Assembly (NCBI RefSeq): GCF_001447155.2 | Contig: NZ_CP014754.1 | Span: forward strand, 248,001 to 312,000 | Source of the DNA: Marinobacter sp. LQ44 | GTDB taxonomy: Bacteria; Pseudomonadota; Gammaproteobacteria; Pseudomonadales; Oleiphilaceae | Length of the DNA: 64,000 bases | Direction of reading: 5' to 3' | In this document: positions 31,045-40,547 of the stretch, one piece after another | Layout of the letters: the number at the start of each line of letters is the position of its first letter | Numbering within the stretch: position 1 is the stretch's first letter | The notes under the pieces: generated by a model | What the model saw: the letters and a program-made list of their open reading frames with translations, nothing else | Database searches by the model: none | Told to the model about the DNA's origin: nothing | Made by a program: the position numbers and the translations under genes

Positions 31045-31059
31045 CATTATTACGGATTT
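31029..31059. repeat. Inverted repeat upstream of the recombinase gene
   Basis: AAATCCGT (31029-31036) and ACGGATTT (31052-31059) flank a 15-bp AT-rich loop, overlapping the stop of the 97-codon ORF and about 50 bp before the recombinase start. It may be an operator, or a weak terminator reading into TTATTT. Confidence 0.4.
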
Positions 31060-31108
31060 TATTTCCGCTCCCCCTTCTATGCCAGCGCATTACCAGGAGC
31101 CTCTCTAA

Positions 31109-31906
31109 ATGAGTAAAACTGGCCAGGCACGCGTGTTGACGCCCGAACAGTTCGGCCACCTCTTGAGCGTGATCCGGGAACATCGCTATCCTGAAAAGAA
31201 TACGGCCCTGGTTCAGATCAGCTTCAAGCTCGGGCTGCGAGTCCAGGAAATCGCGCTTTTACAGATCAAAGACGTTGCCGAACTCGGCCCTGACACTACT
31301 GGCCAGCGTTCGTTCAAGCTCAAAGAAATCCTGGCGTTGCCTGCGGCTTACACTAAAGGTGCCGATGCGCTGAGGCGATCCAAATCAACTTATCAACGCC
31401 GTCGGATCAGTTTCAGTGTTCACGATTTTCACCAGCTTGTTCAGCGAATTGAAACCATGGCTAAGGCCGGCGCCGAGATCAAACCGGAGGATTTTTATCC
31501 TGAGGTGAACAAGCACCGTGGTAAATCGCGCGATCTTCCGATGAATGACGCAGCACTGAGAACGGCTATCGAAAATTACCTTGCGATCCGTCTGGCAGCA
31601 GATCCTTCGGTGAAAAAGACTGATCATCTATTCCTGACTCAAAAAGGGGGCCCCTACTCTCCCAACACTCTCCAGGAACACTTAGCTCTGATGCAGAGGC
31701 ATTGGGCAGGTATTGAGCGAGCCAGCTCCCACAGTGGCCGGCGGACGTTAATGACAAATATCATTCATGACCAAAAGAAGTCAGTTAAAGTTGCTCAAAA
31801 AATCGCTGGCCATGTGTCACCGTCAACAACGCTCATATACGAAGAACCTCCTGAGGAGTCACTGAAGGAAGCGTTGCAGGATGCCGGGTACAAATATGTT
31901 GGTTAG
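31109..31906 (+). CDS. Tyrosine recombinase/integrase, catalytic domain only
   Basis: 265 residues. Catalytic-domain landmarks: first Arg in FKLGLRVQEIALL, the H-x-x-R box SSHSGRRTLMTN, and IAGHVSPSTTLIYEE with the third-box His and nucleophile Tyr. The usual N-terminal SAM-like core-binding domain is absent or very short, because the catalytic fold begins within the first 20 residues. AGGAGC lies 12 nt before the ATG. Its closeness to dif and the 18-bp repeats suggests it belongs to an element inserted there. Whether it acts on dif itself is unknown. Confidence 0.85.
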   Translation: MSKTGQARVLTPEQFGHLLSVIREHRYPEKNTALVQISFKLGLRVQEIALLQIKDVAELGPDTTGQRSFKLKEILALPAAYTKGADALRRSKSTYQRRRISFSVHDFHQLVQRIETMAKAGAEIKPEDFYPEVNKHRGKSRDLPMNDAALRTAIENYLAIRLAADPSVKKTDHLFLTQKGGPYSPNTLQEHLALMQRHWAGIERASSHSGRRTLMTNIIHDQKKSVKVAQKIAGHVSPSTTLIYEEPPEESLKEALQDAGYKYVG

Positions 31907-32239
31907 TACGGCAACCGAATCAACTTTAAAGGGCAGTCGTTATTATTTTCAACCACCCCAGATGCACCCCGGTTTGCGTACCTATCAGGTTAAAATTTTC
32001 AGCGCACTTGTTATGTGTCTTGTTGATAGCGCCGGACACCGACAGCTGCCCTGCCCCCTCCAGATCACGACTCATATGTCGATTCTCGCCAACCAAACGC
32101 GGATTTCATGACGATTGGGGATGTATCGGTGCCTGAGTGCGAAGTTGGGTTTGGTCGCAAAGCGAACATTCAGCTTGGAAGATAGCGCCAGCCTAACGGG
32201 CCGATTCGTGGAATTGCACTGGAACACTCTGGTCCAGTT
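31907..32239. other. No gene recognised
   Basis: This stretch has no convincing ORF on either strand. It probably consists of decayed mobile-element sequence leading into the transposase remnant. A 69-codon minus-strand ORF overlaps it but has no recognisable features. Confidence 0.5.
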
Positions 32240-32385
32240 GACGGACTTTTTGAACTCGGAGCATCCCTTTCGCACCATCAAGCGGCAGTTAAGTTATGCC
32301 AAAGTCCGCGATCGCAGCCTGTCGAAGAACACCAACCTGTTCTACCTGTTCGCGGCGCTCAGCAACATGCGGAGTGACAGGTTCG
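32240..32385 (+). pseudogene. IS5-family transposase C-terminal remnant
   Basis: The translation HPFRTIKRQLSYAKVRDRSL and following KNTNLFYLFAALSNM matches the conserved end of IS5-type DDE transposases (HPFRVIKRQFG...KVRYRGLAKN...LFALSNL). Only the last ~45 codons survive, without the DDE core or terminal repeats. Confidence 0.62.
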
Positions 32386-32401
32386 CCGTTTTTAAGCCAT
32401 T

Positions 32402-32554
32402 TTATGCGTCCTTCACCGCAGTAGTTCTTGTACTCTTCCGCCACGTCGGGGCGGCGGCTGCTTCGAATGCTTCTTTGGTCTTCGTGACACGCGCATGGCC
32501 CTGTTCTTCATGGAGCATCCATTGGTCGTCGCCGTAGATAATAGGCAGGTCCAT
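32402..32554 (-). pseudogene. Short frameshifted gene remnant
   Basis: On the minus strand an ATG at 32554 opens MDLPIIYGDDQWMLHEEQGH, reading on to KEAFEAA. It then shifts frame and continues as DVAEEYKNYCGEGRIKWLKN in another frame. The two pieces look like one small protein broken by a frameshift. The family is not recognised. Confidence 0.35.
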
Positions 32555-32644
32555 GAAGGTCTTAACCCTCCATTAACCACCTCCTAGATAGTCTGTATCC
32601 CGTCGTTTACCGCAGATTTGACCGCGCCCGAATGGACTTTACCT

Positions 32645-33709
32645 ATGTATCGCTTGCCCTGCTCGAAAGTAGTGCTGACTGCTTTATGCTGCCTGGTTAT
32701 TGCAGGCTGCAGTTCGTTGTCCACGAGAACGGACTATCTCGCTCAGGCCGATTCCGAGCGTCAGAACGTCGTCTCCAAGTTTGAGATGGAGGTTGGTCTC
32801 GAAACAGCCTACCTGAATGAGCTGGTCAACAGCCATGACCTGGACGCGCTTATTGTCGAAGCGCGCGCGGCCAATCCTGATTTCCAGCAAACACGGCTTT
32901 CACTCCAAATTCTCCGTGCTCAATACCGAGCGACTCAGGCGGATCAACTCCCCGACGTCGAGGCTGGATTCGTCGCGAATAACACTGACGGTCTAGATAC
33001 TGCCTACACCGGCACCGTCAGCATCAGCTGGGAGCTGGATTTGTGGTCGAAGATTTCTGATGAGGCGTCGGCTGCCGCCAGTGACGTTGCTGAACAGCTG
33101 GCTCTCTACCAAGCTGCGCGGGATACGCTCGCAGCCGAGGTCATGCAGGGCTGGTTGAAACTGGTGAATCTGAATCGCTCCGTTGCCATCGAAAAGCAAC
33201 GCGCGGAGCTATTGGAAAAAAACGAACAGTGGATTCTTCAGCGTTACCGCTCGGGACTGGGTGACCTTGAAGATCTGGACAGCGCCCAAAGCTCTGCGGC
33301 CAGTGCCAGGGCGACATTGATTGCAGTTCAGGAATCCCTGCAGCAACAGCAAAGGGCGTTGAACCTGTTGCTCGGGCGAAGCCAGGCTAGCACGGTCATT
33401 TCCGCCGACTATCCGCAGGTTCTTTTACCCCTGTCCGACCTTGCAGAGCAAACATTGCAGCGTCGCCCGGACCTTAAAGCGGCCTATATGGCTATCAGGG
33501 CAAATGATTTTCGAACGTCCGTTGCCTACAAGGACATGCTGCCATCCATCAACCTGGAAACAGCGCTTAGCGAAACAGGCACATCGCCCAGTGACGCCCT
33601 ATTGCGCAACCCGGTGTGGTCATTGCTCGGTCAGCTACCGCGTTGTGCCCTGGATCGACGAATTGATGGCAACGCATCCAGGTTTGAATCTCAGAGTTCA
33701 GATTACTGA
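32645..33709 (+). pseudogene. Truncated RND outer-membrane factor (OprM/NodT-type lipoprotein)
   Basis: It starts MYRLPCSKVVLTALCC with lipobox VIAGC, then typical outer-membrane efflux protein text: ARAANPDFQQTRLSLQILRA, VSISWELDLWSKISDEAS and QRRPDLKAAYMAI. After NPVWSLLGQL (about 33,630) the family homology stops, where an intact gene would continue ~120 residues. The remaining ~24 codons read out of frame through LysR-derived DNA to a TGA. It is therefore 3'-truncated by a deletion and probably non-functional. It lies tail to tail with the RND pump genes. Confidence 0.8.
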
Positions 33710-34280
33710 CACCAACGTGGACTTTTACCGGGATTCGGTCGACATGGCGCTTCGCTACGGCGCGCCCAGTGACACCAACCTGTATGGCTTCAAAATTTGC
33801 GATGTGCCGCGCCTGCTTTGCGCATCTCCTGATTACCTTTCGCGTCATGGTCGCCCCATTCATCCTGATGACCTTGAGAACCACAACGGACTGTTCTATC
33901 AGTTGCAGGACATCCCATTTGACCTCTGGACGTTCAAACGGGGAGACGAGGAATATCGAGTCAAAATGACGGGCGATCGCGCCTCAAACGATGGCGATCT
34001 GGTTCGCCGGTGGTGCGTCGCTGGTCGCGGTCTTGCGATAAAATCGTGTCTTGATATGTCGGATGATCTGCTTGCAGGCCGTGTCACCACAATCATGCCG
34101 GACTATGCGCCGCCGGTATCCGAGCTGTGGCTGATTTGTCCTACCCGACAGTCAATAACGCCGGCAATGAGGTTGTTGAGGGATGACCTGCGTGCAAAAG
34201 TAGGCGAACTGATGAATGCAATGATTGCCGGAGGCTTTTTTCCTCCGGATCGCTTGTCCGGAGGAAAAAAAGACGCCTGA
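33630..34280 (+). pseudogene. LysR-family regulator fragment (substrate-binding half only)
   Basis: From about 33,632, in a different frame from the efflux gene, the DNA encodes a LysR effector domain: VVPWIDELMATHPGLNLRVQ, DMALRYGAPSD, VPRLLCASPDYLSRHGRPIH and GRGLAIKS. The helix-turn-helix half is missing. The deletion that removed it joined this piece to the outer-membrane factor gene. The open frame runs back to 33,441, but those first ~60 codons are a shadow of the efflux gene. Confidence 0.75.
34236..34270. terminator. Strong bidirectional terminator
   Basis: TTTTTTCCTCCGGA (34236-34249), loop TCGCTTG, TCCGGAGGAAAAAA (34257-34270): a perfect 14-bp stem with A/T tracts on both sides. 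On the minus strand it lies 26 bp past the RND pump stop. On the plus strand it ends the LysR fragment. Confidence 0.88.
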
Positions 34281-34295
34281 AAAACAGCGGGTGCG

Positions 34296-37200
34296 TTATT
34301 GATGATAAGAAATTCTCATTAACGTGCAGTACACCACTGGCAGCACCACTAACGTCAATACCGTTGCAACACCCAAACCGAACACGATAACCAGCGCCAT
34401 GCTCGCGAAGAAGGCATCGCTGAACAGAGGAATCATTCCCAACATGGTGGTTACGGCCGCCATAAGCACAGGTCGTACCCGGCTTACCGCGGCCTCAACC
34501 ACCGCAGTGAATGCATCATCCTGCTGTTCTAACTGAATATTGATCTCCTCAACCAGCACAATGGCATTCTTCAGTACCATACCGATCAGACTCAGAGTCC
34601 CGAGCAGCGCCATGAATGTAAAAGGCGCGCCGAGCAATACCAGTCCACCAATGATTCCAATCATCATGAGAGGAACAATCATCCAGATAGACAGAGCCTG
34701 TCGGAAGCTACCGAACAACAGCATCGAAATAATGAACATCCCCAGCAGTCCAAGAGGCAGCGAGGAGAAAAGCGAAGTCTGAGCTTCGGATGAGGTCTCG
34801 TACTCTCCACCCCACTCAATCGAATAGCCGTGGGGAAGCTCCAGCGCGTCGACCTGCGGGCGGATCCTCTCCAGCACACTCGCCGCCGTCTCCCCCGACA
34901 AAGGCATGGGTTCGGCATAAACCGCCAACATCCGCTCCCTGTTTCTGCGTTTTATCAACGGATCCCGCAGTTCCGTATTGATGGCATTGATGACGTTGCC
35001 CGCGCTGACATAGCGGCCCTGCTCTTCACTCCAGACATTGATCGAGGTAAGGTTTTCGATGTCAAAACGCTGCTCCTCTCTTGACCGCATAATGATCGGA
35101 ATGAGGTCGCTCCCCTCACGGTACACTCCAACCTGCTGCCCCTGATTATTCAGCAACAACGCCTGGTGCAGTGATTCGCGAGATACGCCAAGGCGCCGGG
35201 CCTGTTCTTCGAGGAACTCCGGTACGATCACGGCTTCCCGATTACCCCAGGACAAGCGCACGCTGTCGGCCAGAGGTTCATTTTCAAAAATTGCCTGCAC
35301 GCGCACACCGATTTTCCGGAGTTCTTCGGGATCTTCTCCAAAGATACGAGCTTCAAGACTGGCTTTGGCTGAGGGCCCCACCTGCAAAGCCTGCACTTTG
35401 TAATGCACGTTCGGGAAGTCTGTACGCAGTTGCTCAATGACTTCCTCCATACGGGCCTCTCTCGACGCCTTATCCCGGGTCTCTACGATCAATTGGCCAA
35501 AACTGGCGTATCGCTGCTCCGGTGAATACGTCAACGTAAAACGCTGGGCTCCGCCACCGGTGACACTGGTCACCTGAACGACCTGGTCCATGTCATTCAC
35601 GCGCGATTCCAGCCGCTTTACGGTCTCTTCGGTTTGCAAGATGTCGGCGCCCTCGGGCAACCAAAGGTCAACAAAGAAGAGTGGCGTTGTGGCATTCGGG
35701 AAGAAAGCATTCTTAACCTGTCCCGAGAACGATAGAACCCCAGCCAGAAGCGCGATCGCAAGTGTTAATGTCACGAAGCGATAATGAATCGCGTAGGTCA
35801 GCAGGCGGCGGAAGACGACGAAAACAATTCCCTTATAGGGGTCGTTATCGGATGACTGCCCGACACTCTCGAGCTTGTCGGGATAGAACATATCAAAGAA
35901 AAACGGGGTCAGAGTGAGTGCCGTCAGCCAGCTCAGGAAAAGCGAGTAGCACAGAACCCAGAACAGGGAGCCAATGAATTCTCCGGTGGTGTCTGGTGAA
36001 AGGCCGATAGGAGCAAAGGCCGTAATGGCAATCACGGTAGCGCCGAGCAGCGGGTACCGGTTCTGCGAGACCACTTCTTTGGCTGCCTGCCTTTTGGACT
36101 TGCCCTTGGAAAGGCCAATCATCATGCCCTCGGTGACGACGATGGCATTATCGACCAGCATCCCCAGCGCAATGATCAGCGCACCCAATGAAATCTTCTG
36201 GAGCTGAATACCGTGTATTGCCATAAGCACGAATGTACCCATGATGGTAATCAGCAGGATCAGCCCCATGAGCAGGCCACTTCGCAGCCCCATGAACAGC
36301 AAAAGCACAATAATGACAATGCCCACCGCCTGAGCAAGGTTCATGAGAAAAGCAGATACTGCCTCCTCGACTACTTCAGGCTGGTTATACACTGTGTTCA
36401 GTGTCATGCCGATGGGTTGCTGTTTTTCCAGGCGTTTCAAAGCCTCATTGAGACTCTCACCTACATCAACAACGTTGGTGCCCTCTGCAAATGACACGCC
36501 GATGGTCAAAGCAGGCAATCCGTCAGAGTGGTAAAGCAAGGCGGGTGAGTCATTGGTCACCCTGCGAACTTCGGCCAGATCGCTGAGCCGGATAATACCC
36601 GAATCAGCGCTTCCAACTGCCAGTTGCTCAAGTGCCTGAACGGAATCAAGCTGACCGGTTGGCTGAACGGATAACGACAGCCCTTCACTGCGCAGGTGGC
36701 CAGCGTTGCCCACCGTATTCTGCGCATTCAGAAGGCTTGCCAGGTATTCTGGCGAGATGCCAAGAGCACGCATACGGTCACGGTCCAGTGACACGATCAT
36801 CTGCTCGTCGACACGACCACCGATACTGACTTTTGCGACGCCCTCCAACAATCGCAGTTCTCGCTGAATGAGATCCGCATGGTCACCAAGATCTTTCAGC
36901 GAGTAGCCGTCACCACGCAACGTGAGCAGCAGGCCGAAGACATCGCCAAAGTCATCGTTCACGATGGACGTGTTCACGCCTGGTGGCAGACCAGGCTGGG
37001 CATCATTAATCTTTCGCCGAAGGATATCCCAATACTGGTCTAACTCCCCTTCTCTGACCGTCTTCTTGAGTTGGACAGTAATCTGCGACAAGCCGTCCGA
37101 GTTCACCGAAGTAATGTCATCGATGCCCGGCATCTGCTGGATCGCTTTTTCCAGAGGCAGCGTAACCTCCTCCTCGACTTCAAGAGGCGTTGCTCCGGGA

Positions 37201-37346
37201 TATTGGGTGGTCACCAAGGCGGAACGTAACGTGAACTCCGGGAATTCAAGCTGGCCAAGACCCAGAAACGCGAACATGCCCCCAACCCCAAGCAACAGCG
37301 TGACCATCCAGCTGATGGACTTCCGATCAAGAAAATAATCGACCAT
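34296..37346 (-). CDS. RND efflux pump inner-membrane transporter (HAE1/AcrB-like)
   Basis: 1,016 residues, full length. Typical features: N-terminal YFLDRKSISWMVTLLLGVGG, QYPGATPLEVEEEVTLPLE, the TM4 proton-relay region ALIIALGMLVDNAIVVTEG (the Asp is present), and the C-terminal repeat with MVLKNAIVLVEEINIQLEQ. It exports hydrophobic or amphiphilic toxic compounds with the adaptor encoded one base upstream. Its natural outer-membrane partner may be the broken gene at 32,645, so it may now depend on a TolC from elsewhere. Confidence 0.93.
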   Translation of the reverse strand: MVDYFLDRKSISWMVTLLLGVGGMFAFLGLGQLEFPEFTLRSALVTTQYPGATPLEVEEEVTLPLEKAIQQMPGIDDITSVNSDGLSQITVQLKKTVREGELDQYWDILRRKINDAQPGLPPGVNTSIVNDDFGDVFGLLLTLRGDGYSLKDLGDHADLIQRELRLLEGVAKVSIGGRVDEQMIVSLDRDRMRALGISPEYLASLLNAQNTVGNAGHLRSEGLSLSVQPTGQLDSVQALEQLAVGSADSGIIRLSDLAEVRRVTNDSPALLYHSDGLPALTIGVSFAEGTNVVDVGESLNEALKRLEKQQPIGMTLNTVYNQPEVVEEAVSAFLMNLAQAVGIVIIVLLLFMGLRSGLLMGLILLITIMGTFVLMAIHGIQLQKISLGALIIALGMLVDNAIVVTEGMMIGLSKGKSKRQAAKEVVSQNRYPLLGATVIAITAFAPIGLSPDTTGEFIGSLFWVLCYSLFLSWLTALTLTPFFFDMFYPDKLESVGQSSDNDPYKGIVFVVFRRLLTYAIHYRFVTLTLAIALLAGVLSFSGQVKNAFFPNATTPLFFVDLWLPEGADILQTEETVKRLESRVNDMDQVVQVTSVTGGGAQRFTLTYSPEQRYASFGQLIVETRDKASREARMEEVIEQLRTDFPNVHYKVQALQVGPSAKASLEARIFGEDPEELRKIGVRVQAIFENEPLADSVRLSWGNREAVIVPEFLEEQARRLGVSRESLHQALLLNNQGQQVGVYREGSDLIPIIMRSREEQRFDIENLTSINVWSEEQGRYVSAGNVINAINTELRDPLIKRRNRERMLAVYAEPMPLSGETAASVLERIRPQVDALELPHGYSIEWGGEYETSSEAQTSLFSSLPLGLLGMFIISMLLFGSFRQALSIWMIVPLMMIGIIGGLVLLGAPFTFMALLGTLSLIGMVLKNAIVLVEEINIQLEQQDDAFTAVVEAAVSRVRPVLMAAVTTMLGMIPLFSDAFFASMALVIVFGLGVATVLTLVVLPVVYCTLMRISYHQ

Positions 37347-37347
37347 C

Positions 37348-38502
37348 TCAGAGCCCGCCCTCTTTTTCCCAGGGACGGACCGAACGATCCCTGTTCATCC
37401 GGTGAGCGCCGGCAACCACGATTCTGTCGCCCGGGCTGAGCTCTCCCCGAACAAGCACGCCATCGTTCATTTTCTTACCCGGCTCGACATCCACCGGCTC
37501 GACGCTGCCCGTGTTATCGCCATTCTCACCATCGGCAGCAGCCACGTATCGCCAAACCACGCTAGTGCCGGGTTCTGCGTCAGGTGTTACAAGCGCCGCG
37601 GTTGGTATCAGCCACGACGGGGCGCTCTCTCCAGCCAATGTGCCGTAATCAAGCAGAACGGTCGCGCTCATCCCCGAAAGCACTGTGATGTCCTCGGGTT
37701 CAGGGAGCGTTACGGTAACCTCATAACTGAGCGACCCCTGAGAGGCATTGCTGTCATGCTCTTTGTAGCTCGCGGCGTAGCGTTTATCGGGAAGCTCGGG
37801 AAACTGTACCCACGCGATAGTGTTGCCATTGGCGCGAACGTTCCTGGATCTCTGTGGTTGAAGGCGGCGGACCTGTTGTTCAGGCATCTGGAACGAGACG
37901 TCGATAGAGCCGGGCCGTTGCAGTTCGGCAATGGCCTGCTGCGCTGATACAACCTGAAAGACATCCACCGGCACCCGTGAAATGACGCCATCAAATGGCG
38001 CTTTGAGAACGGTATAGGAAAGTTGGTCCTCCGCGCTGGCCAGTTGCGCTCTGGCAGAGAGGTACTCGGCCTCGGCCTCATCGAAACGGGCCTGACTGAT
38101 GGCCTGGCGCTCCAACGATATTCGCATTCGCTCGAAGGTGGCCTGTGCCAGATTGAAATTTGACCGGGCGTTTTCCAGGCGGGTTCTTGCGTCCCGATCG
38201 TCCAGGCGGGCAACGACCTCCCCTTTTTCCACAGTGTCGCCTGCTTTAACGGCCAGCTCCGTCAGCTCTCCTCCCACTCTGAAAGAGAGTTCTGAATGGT
38301 CAGACGCCGAGACTCTGCCCGGATACTGATTGAGCGTGCCTGACTGCGCCTGCTCCAGCGTCATGAGCTTTACCGGGTAGACAGTTTGCTGTGTCAGAGG
38401 GGGCGCCTCCGCCGAACATCCCATCACCAGGAGGCTCGAAAGCATTGCAAGCGCTTGTAGGCCTCTCAAGGGCATGGCGGTACTGACCATCTTGAATTTC
38501 AT
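37348..38502 (-). CDS. RND efflux periplasmic adaptor (membrane fusion lipoprotein)
   Basis: 384 residues. The lipobox VMGCS follows a signal peptide (LQALAMLSSLLVMGC). HlyD/AcrA-type barrel-sandwich halves: GGELTELAVKAGDTVEKGEV, VARLDDRDA, helical hairpin, then YTVLKAPFDGVISRVPVD. It bridges the inner-membrane pump and outer-membrane channel. It lies between tetR (upstream) and the pump gene (1-bp gap), forming a tetR-adaptor-pump operon. Confidence 0.92.
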   Translation of the reverse strand: MKFKMVSTAMPLRGLQALAMLSSLLVMGCSAEAPPLTQQTVYPVKLMTLEQAQSGTLNQYPGRVSASDHSELSFRVGGELTELAVKAGDTVEKGEVVARLDDRDARTRLENARSNFNLAQATFERMRISLERQAISQARFDEAEAEYLSARAQLASAEDQLSYTVLKAPFDGVISRVPVDVFQVVSAQQAIAELQRPGSIDVSFQMPEQQVRRLQPQRSRNVRANGNTIAWVQFPELPDKRYAASYKEHDSNASQGSLSYEVTVTLPEPEDITVLSGMSATVLLDYGTLAGESAPSWLIPTAALVTPDAEPGTSVVWRYVAAADGENGDNTGSVEPVDVEPGKKMNDGVLVRGELSPGDRIVVAGAHRMNRDRSVRPWEKEGGL

Positions 38503-38525
38503 AACGCGTCACTCTCCAGAAAAAA

Positions 38526-39122
38526 TTAGGTATTCCGACGATCGGCAACCGCATCCCAAGCCATATTAAACGCTAATTCGATATGCTCATCGGTACCTTC
38601 GAACGACCCTTGCAGGCATCGTTGAACGAGGTGGTAAATCGGGCGGAACATAAACGTTTCGAGAAGTGGAAAAGGTACCGGTTTGATCAGCCCGGATTGC
38701 TTTCCCTGATCAACTGCATTCAAAAGATTTGCGGCTCGGCTTTCGTTTCGTGCCTGGATCTCGGGAGTCATCCAAGCAGAATGCGTGAACGTCTCGTGGT
38801 AGCGGAATAGTTCCGGACGCTCAAGGCCGATCCGGAACAGTGTGTGCCACTGGCGTCGCAGTCCTTCACGCAGATCTTTCCCGCGAGAAAAACTGTCCAG
38901 CGCCGCATCAATGACCTGATCGCTGACGTAATAAAATGTCGCCAATAAAAGCTGTTCTTTATCTTCGTAATAGATGTACAGCGTGGCTGGTGACAAACCC
39001 GCAGCCTTGGCTATCTTGCCAACCGAGGTTGCTGAAAAACCGTGATCTGCTACTTCCCTCACGGTAGCTTCCAGGAAGGCTATTCGTTTCGAGTCGTCTC
39101 TTTGCCGCATTTGTCTGCTCAA
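38526..39122 (-). CDS. TetR-family regulator of the adjacent efflux operon
   Basis: 198 residues. The N-terminal helix-turn-helix is typical: FLEATVREVADHGFSATSVG then KIAKAAGLSPATLYIYYEDK. The C-terminal part is a helical ligand-binding domain with a TetR_C-like FRYHETFTHSAWM. It is first gene of the operon and is preceded by a palindrome (39143-39168) that is probably its own operator, so autorepression with ligand release is likely (inference). Confidence 0.9.
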   Translation of the reverse strand: MSRQMRQRDDSKRIAFLEATVREVADHGFSATSVGKIAKAAGLSPATLYIYYEDKEQLLLATFYYVSDQVIDAALDSFSRGKDLREGLRRQWHTLFRIGLERPELFRYHETFTHSAWMTPEIQARNESRAANLLNAVDQGKQSGLIKPVPFPLLETFMFRPIYHLVQRCLQGSFEGTDEHIELAFNMAWDAVADRRNT

Positions 39123-39142
39123 CGCTTCAAATTGGTCGGCCT

Positions 39143-39168
39143 AAAATAAATGAACGTTCACTTATTTT
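39143..39168. promoter_or_regulatory. Probable TetR operator
   Basis: AAAATAAATGAAC and GTTCACTTATTTT form a 26-bp near-perfect palindrome (one mismatched pair), centred 34 bp upstream of the tetR start. It overlaps the expected promoter of the efflux operon. Confidence 0.75.
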
Positions 39169-39180
39169 CAAACCAAAAAT

Positions 39181-39594
39181 TTAGGCGTATACCGAAGTAG
39201 GTGCCCTACTGAATTCCTGGACAGAATGGCCATTGGGGGCTCCATCAGGCATCTGTCTCCAAACCTGGACTGTAGTTTTCATGTCGTCACGAAGTCTCTT
39301 GAGCTCCTTTAACTCCTGATCCAGTCTGCAAAGGCGGTCTGTGAATAGCTCCTTCAGGTCGCTGCCAGCCAAGCCACCCTCCGTCCCATGACTTAGAATG
39401 ACTTTGACTTCACGCAGGTTGAATCCCAGCTTGTTTGCCACGCGAACAAACCGTAAGCGCCACAGGTCTTCCGAATTATACAAGTTGTAGCCATTTCGGG
39501 GATCTTTTCGTGGCCGAAGTAACCCTTCACGGTTATAGAAACGAACGGTGTCCGGAGAGACATCCGCCAAGTTTGCAATTTCATTGACTTTCAT
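39181..39594 (-). CDS. MerR-family regulator, ligand unknown
   Basis: 137 residues from the ATG at 39594 (MKVNEIANLADVSPDTVRFY); the in-frame extension to 39660 is not conserved-looking. It has the winged helix-turn-helix with YNREGLLRPRKDPRNGYNLY, then a dimerisation helix. Only one Cys (DRLCRLD) is present and the paired-Cys metal loop of CueR/CadR/MerR is absent, so a metal ligand is not evident. It faces lgt, whose stop lies about 110 bp upstream. No 19-bp-spacer promoter is seen next to it. Confidence 0.8.
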   Translation of the reverse strand: MKVNEIANLADVSPDTVRFYNREGLLRPRKDPRNGYNLYNSEDLWRLRFVRVANKLGFNLREVKVILSHGTEGGLAGSDLKELFTDRLCRLDQELKELKRLRDDMKTTVQVWRQMPDGAPNGHSVQEFSRAPTSVYA

Positions 39595-39704
39595 CGTGCC
39601 CACATCGCTCGCATGAAACAGATCCCGATATATCAGAGGAGAAAACGCCAGCATGACCACTCTGAAACTCTCTCAATTTGTTATTGCATAAATGAAGTCG
39701 ACCT

Positions 39705-40508
39705 TTATCCGCCCGTCGCCACCTTTACGTTATTGATCGGTTGGCTTTTCGACCAAGCGACTAACCCAAGGCCTCCAAGGATCATCGGCAAGGTCAACAA
39801 CTGCCCCATGGTCACCCAGTCAAGGGCAATGAACCCCAGTTGCGGGTCGGGGAGGCGAACAAACTCGACCGCAAAACGGAAAATTCCGTAGAGCAACAGG
39901 AACAGGCCGGACGTTGCGCCCATCCGACGAGGGTGGCGTGAGAACCACCACAGCACCACAAACAGCACAACACCTTCCAGGGCAAACTCGTACAATGACG
40001 ACGGGTGACGTGGCGCCGACCCCATATTCGGGAACACCATGGCCCAGGGCACGTCGCTGACCCGCCCCGGGAGCTCGTGGTTGATAAAGTTGCCAAGGCG
40101 CCCCGCCCCCAGGCCAATTGGCACCAGTGGCGCTATAAAATCCGTGAGTTGGAAAAAACGCAGGTTCTGCTTGCGGGCGAAGACCAAGGCTGCAATCAGG
40201 ACGCCGGTCAAGCCGCCGTGAAAACTCATGCCCCCTTCCCAGACCTTGAACAGCCAAAGCGGATTGTCTGCCAGCTTGTCAAAACCGTAGAAGAGCGCAT
40301 AACCGACGCGGCCACCGAGAATGACGCCCATCGCGCAGTAGAAAATCAATGTTTCAACAGCGTCTGCGTTCAACCCGAGTCGATGAGCCCGACGACGCCC
40401 CAGCCACCAGGCCGCGAGAAAACCGACAAGGTACATCAGGCCGTACCAATGGATTTTCAGTGGGCCCAGTGCAATGGCTACCGGGTCGATTTGAGGATAC
40501 TGAAGCAT
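39705..40508 (-). CDS. lgt: Prolipoprotein diacylglyceryl transferase
   Basis: 267 residues, seven membrane segments expected. Lgt signatures: [33 protein letters not shown] with the essential His, and [16 protein letters not shown]. It transfers diacylglycerol to the lipobox Cys of prolipoproteins at the inner membrane. It is last of a leftward run Prx-ccmF-ccmG-ccmH-ccmI-lgt. Being on a metal-resistance island it is likely an additional copy to a chromosomal lgt, which cannot be checked here. Confidence 0.94.
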   Translation of the reverse strand: MLQYPQIDPVAIALGPLKIHWYGLMYLVGFLAAWWLGRRRAHRLGLNADAVETLIFYCAMGVILGGRVGYALFYGFDKLADNPLWLFKVWEGGMSFHGGLTGVLIAALVFARKQNLRFFQLTDFIAPLVPIGLGAGRLGNFINHELPGRVSDVPWAMVFPNMGSAPRHPSSLYEFALEGVVLFVVLWWFSRHPRRMGATSGLFLLLYGIFRFAVEFVRLPDPQLGFIALDWVTMGQLLTLPMILGGLGLVAWSKSQPINNVKVATGG

Positions 40509-40547
40509 AAGCTTCCCTGATTTCGTGTGTGAACGTGCGTTAGGGTT

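Noticed and set aside
32072..32281. 69-codon minus-strand ORF
   Set aside because: It overlaps decayed element DNA, with no ribosome-binding site or recognised motif.
32115..32537. 140-codon plus-strand ORF as an intact gene
   Set aside because: Only about 45 codons resemble a transposase; the rest reads across unrelated debris, so it is reported as a remnant.
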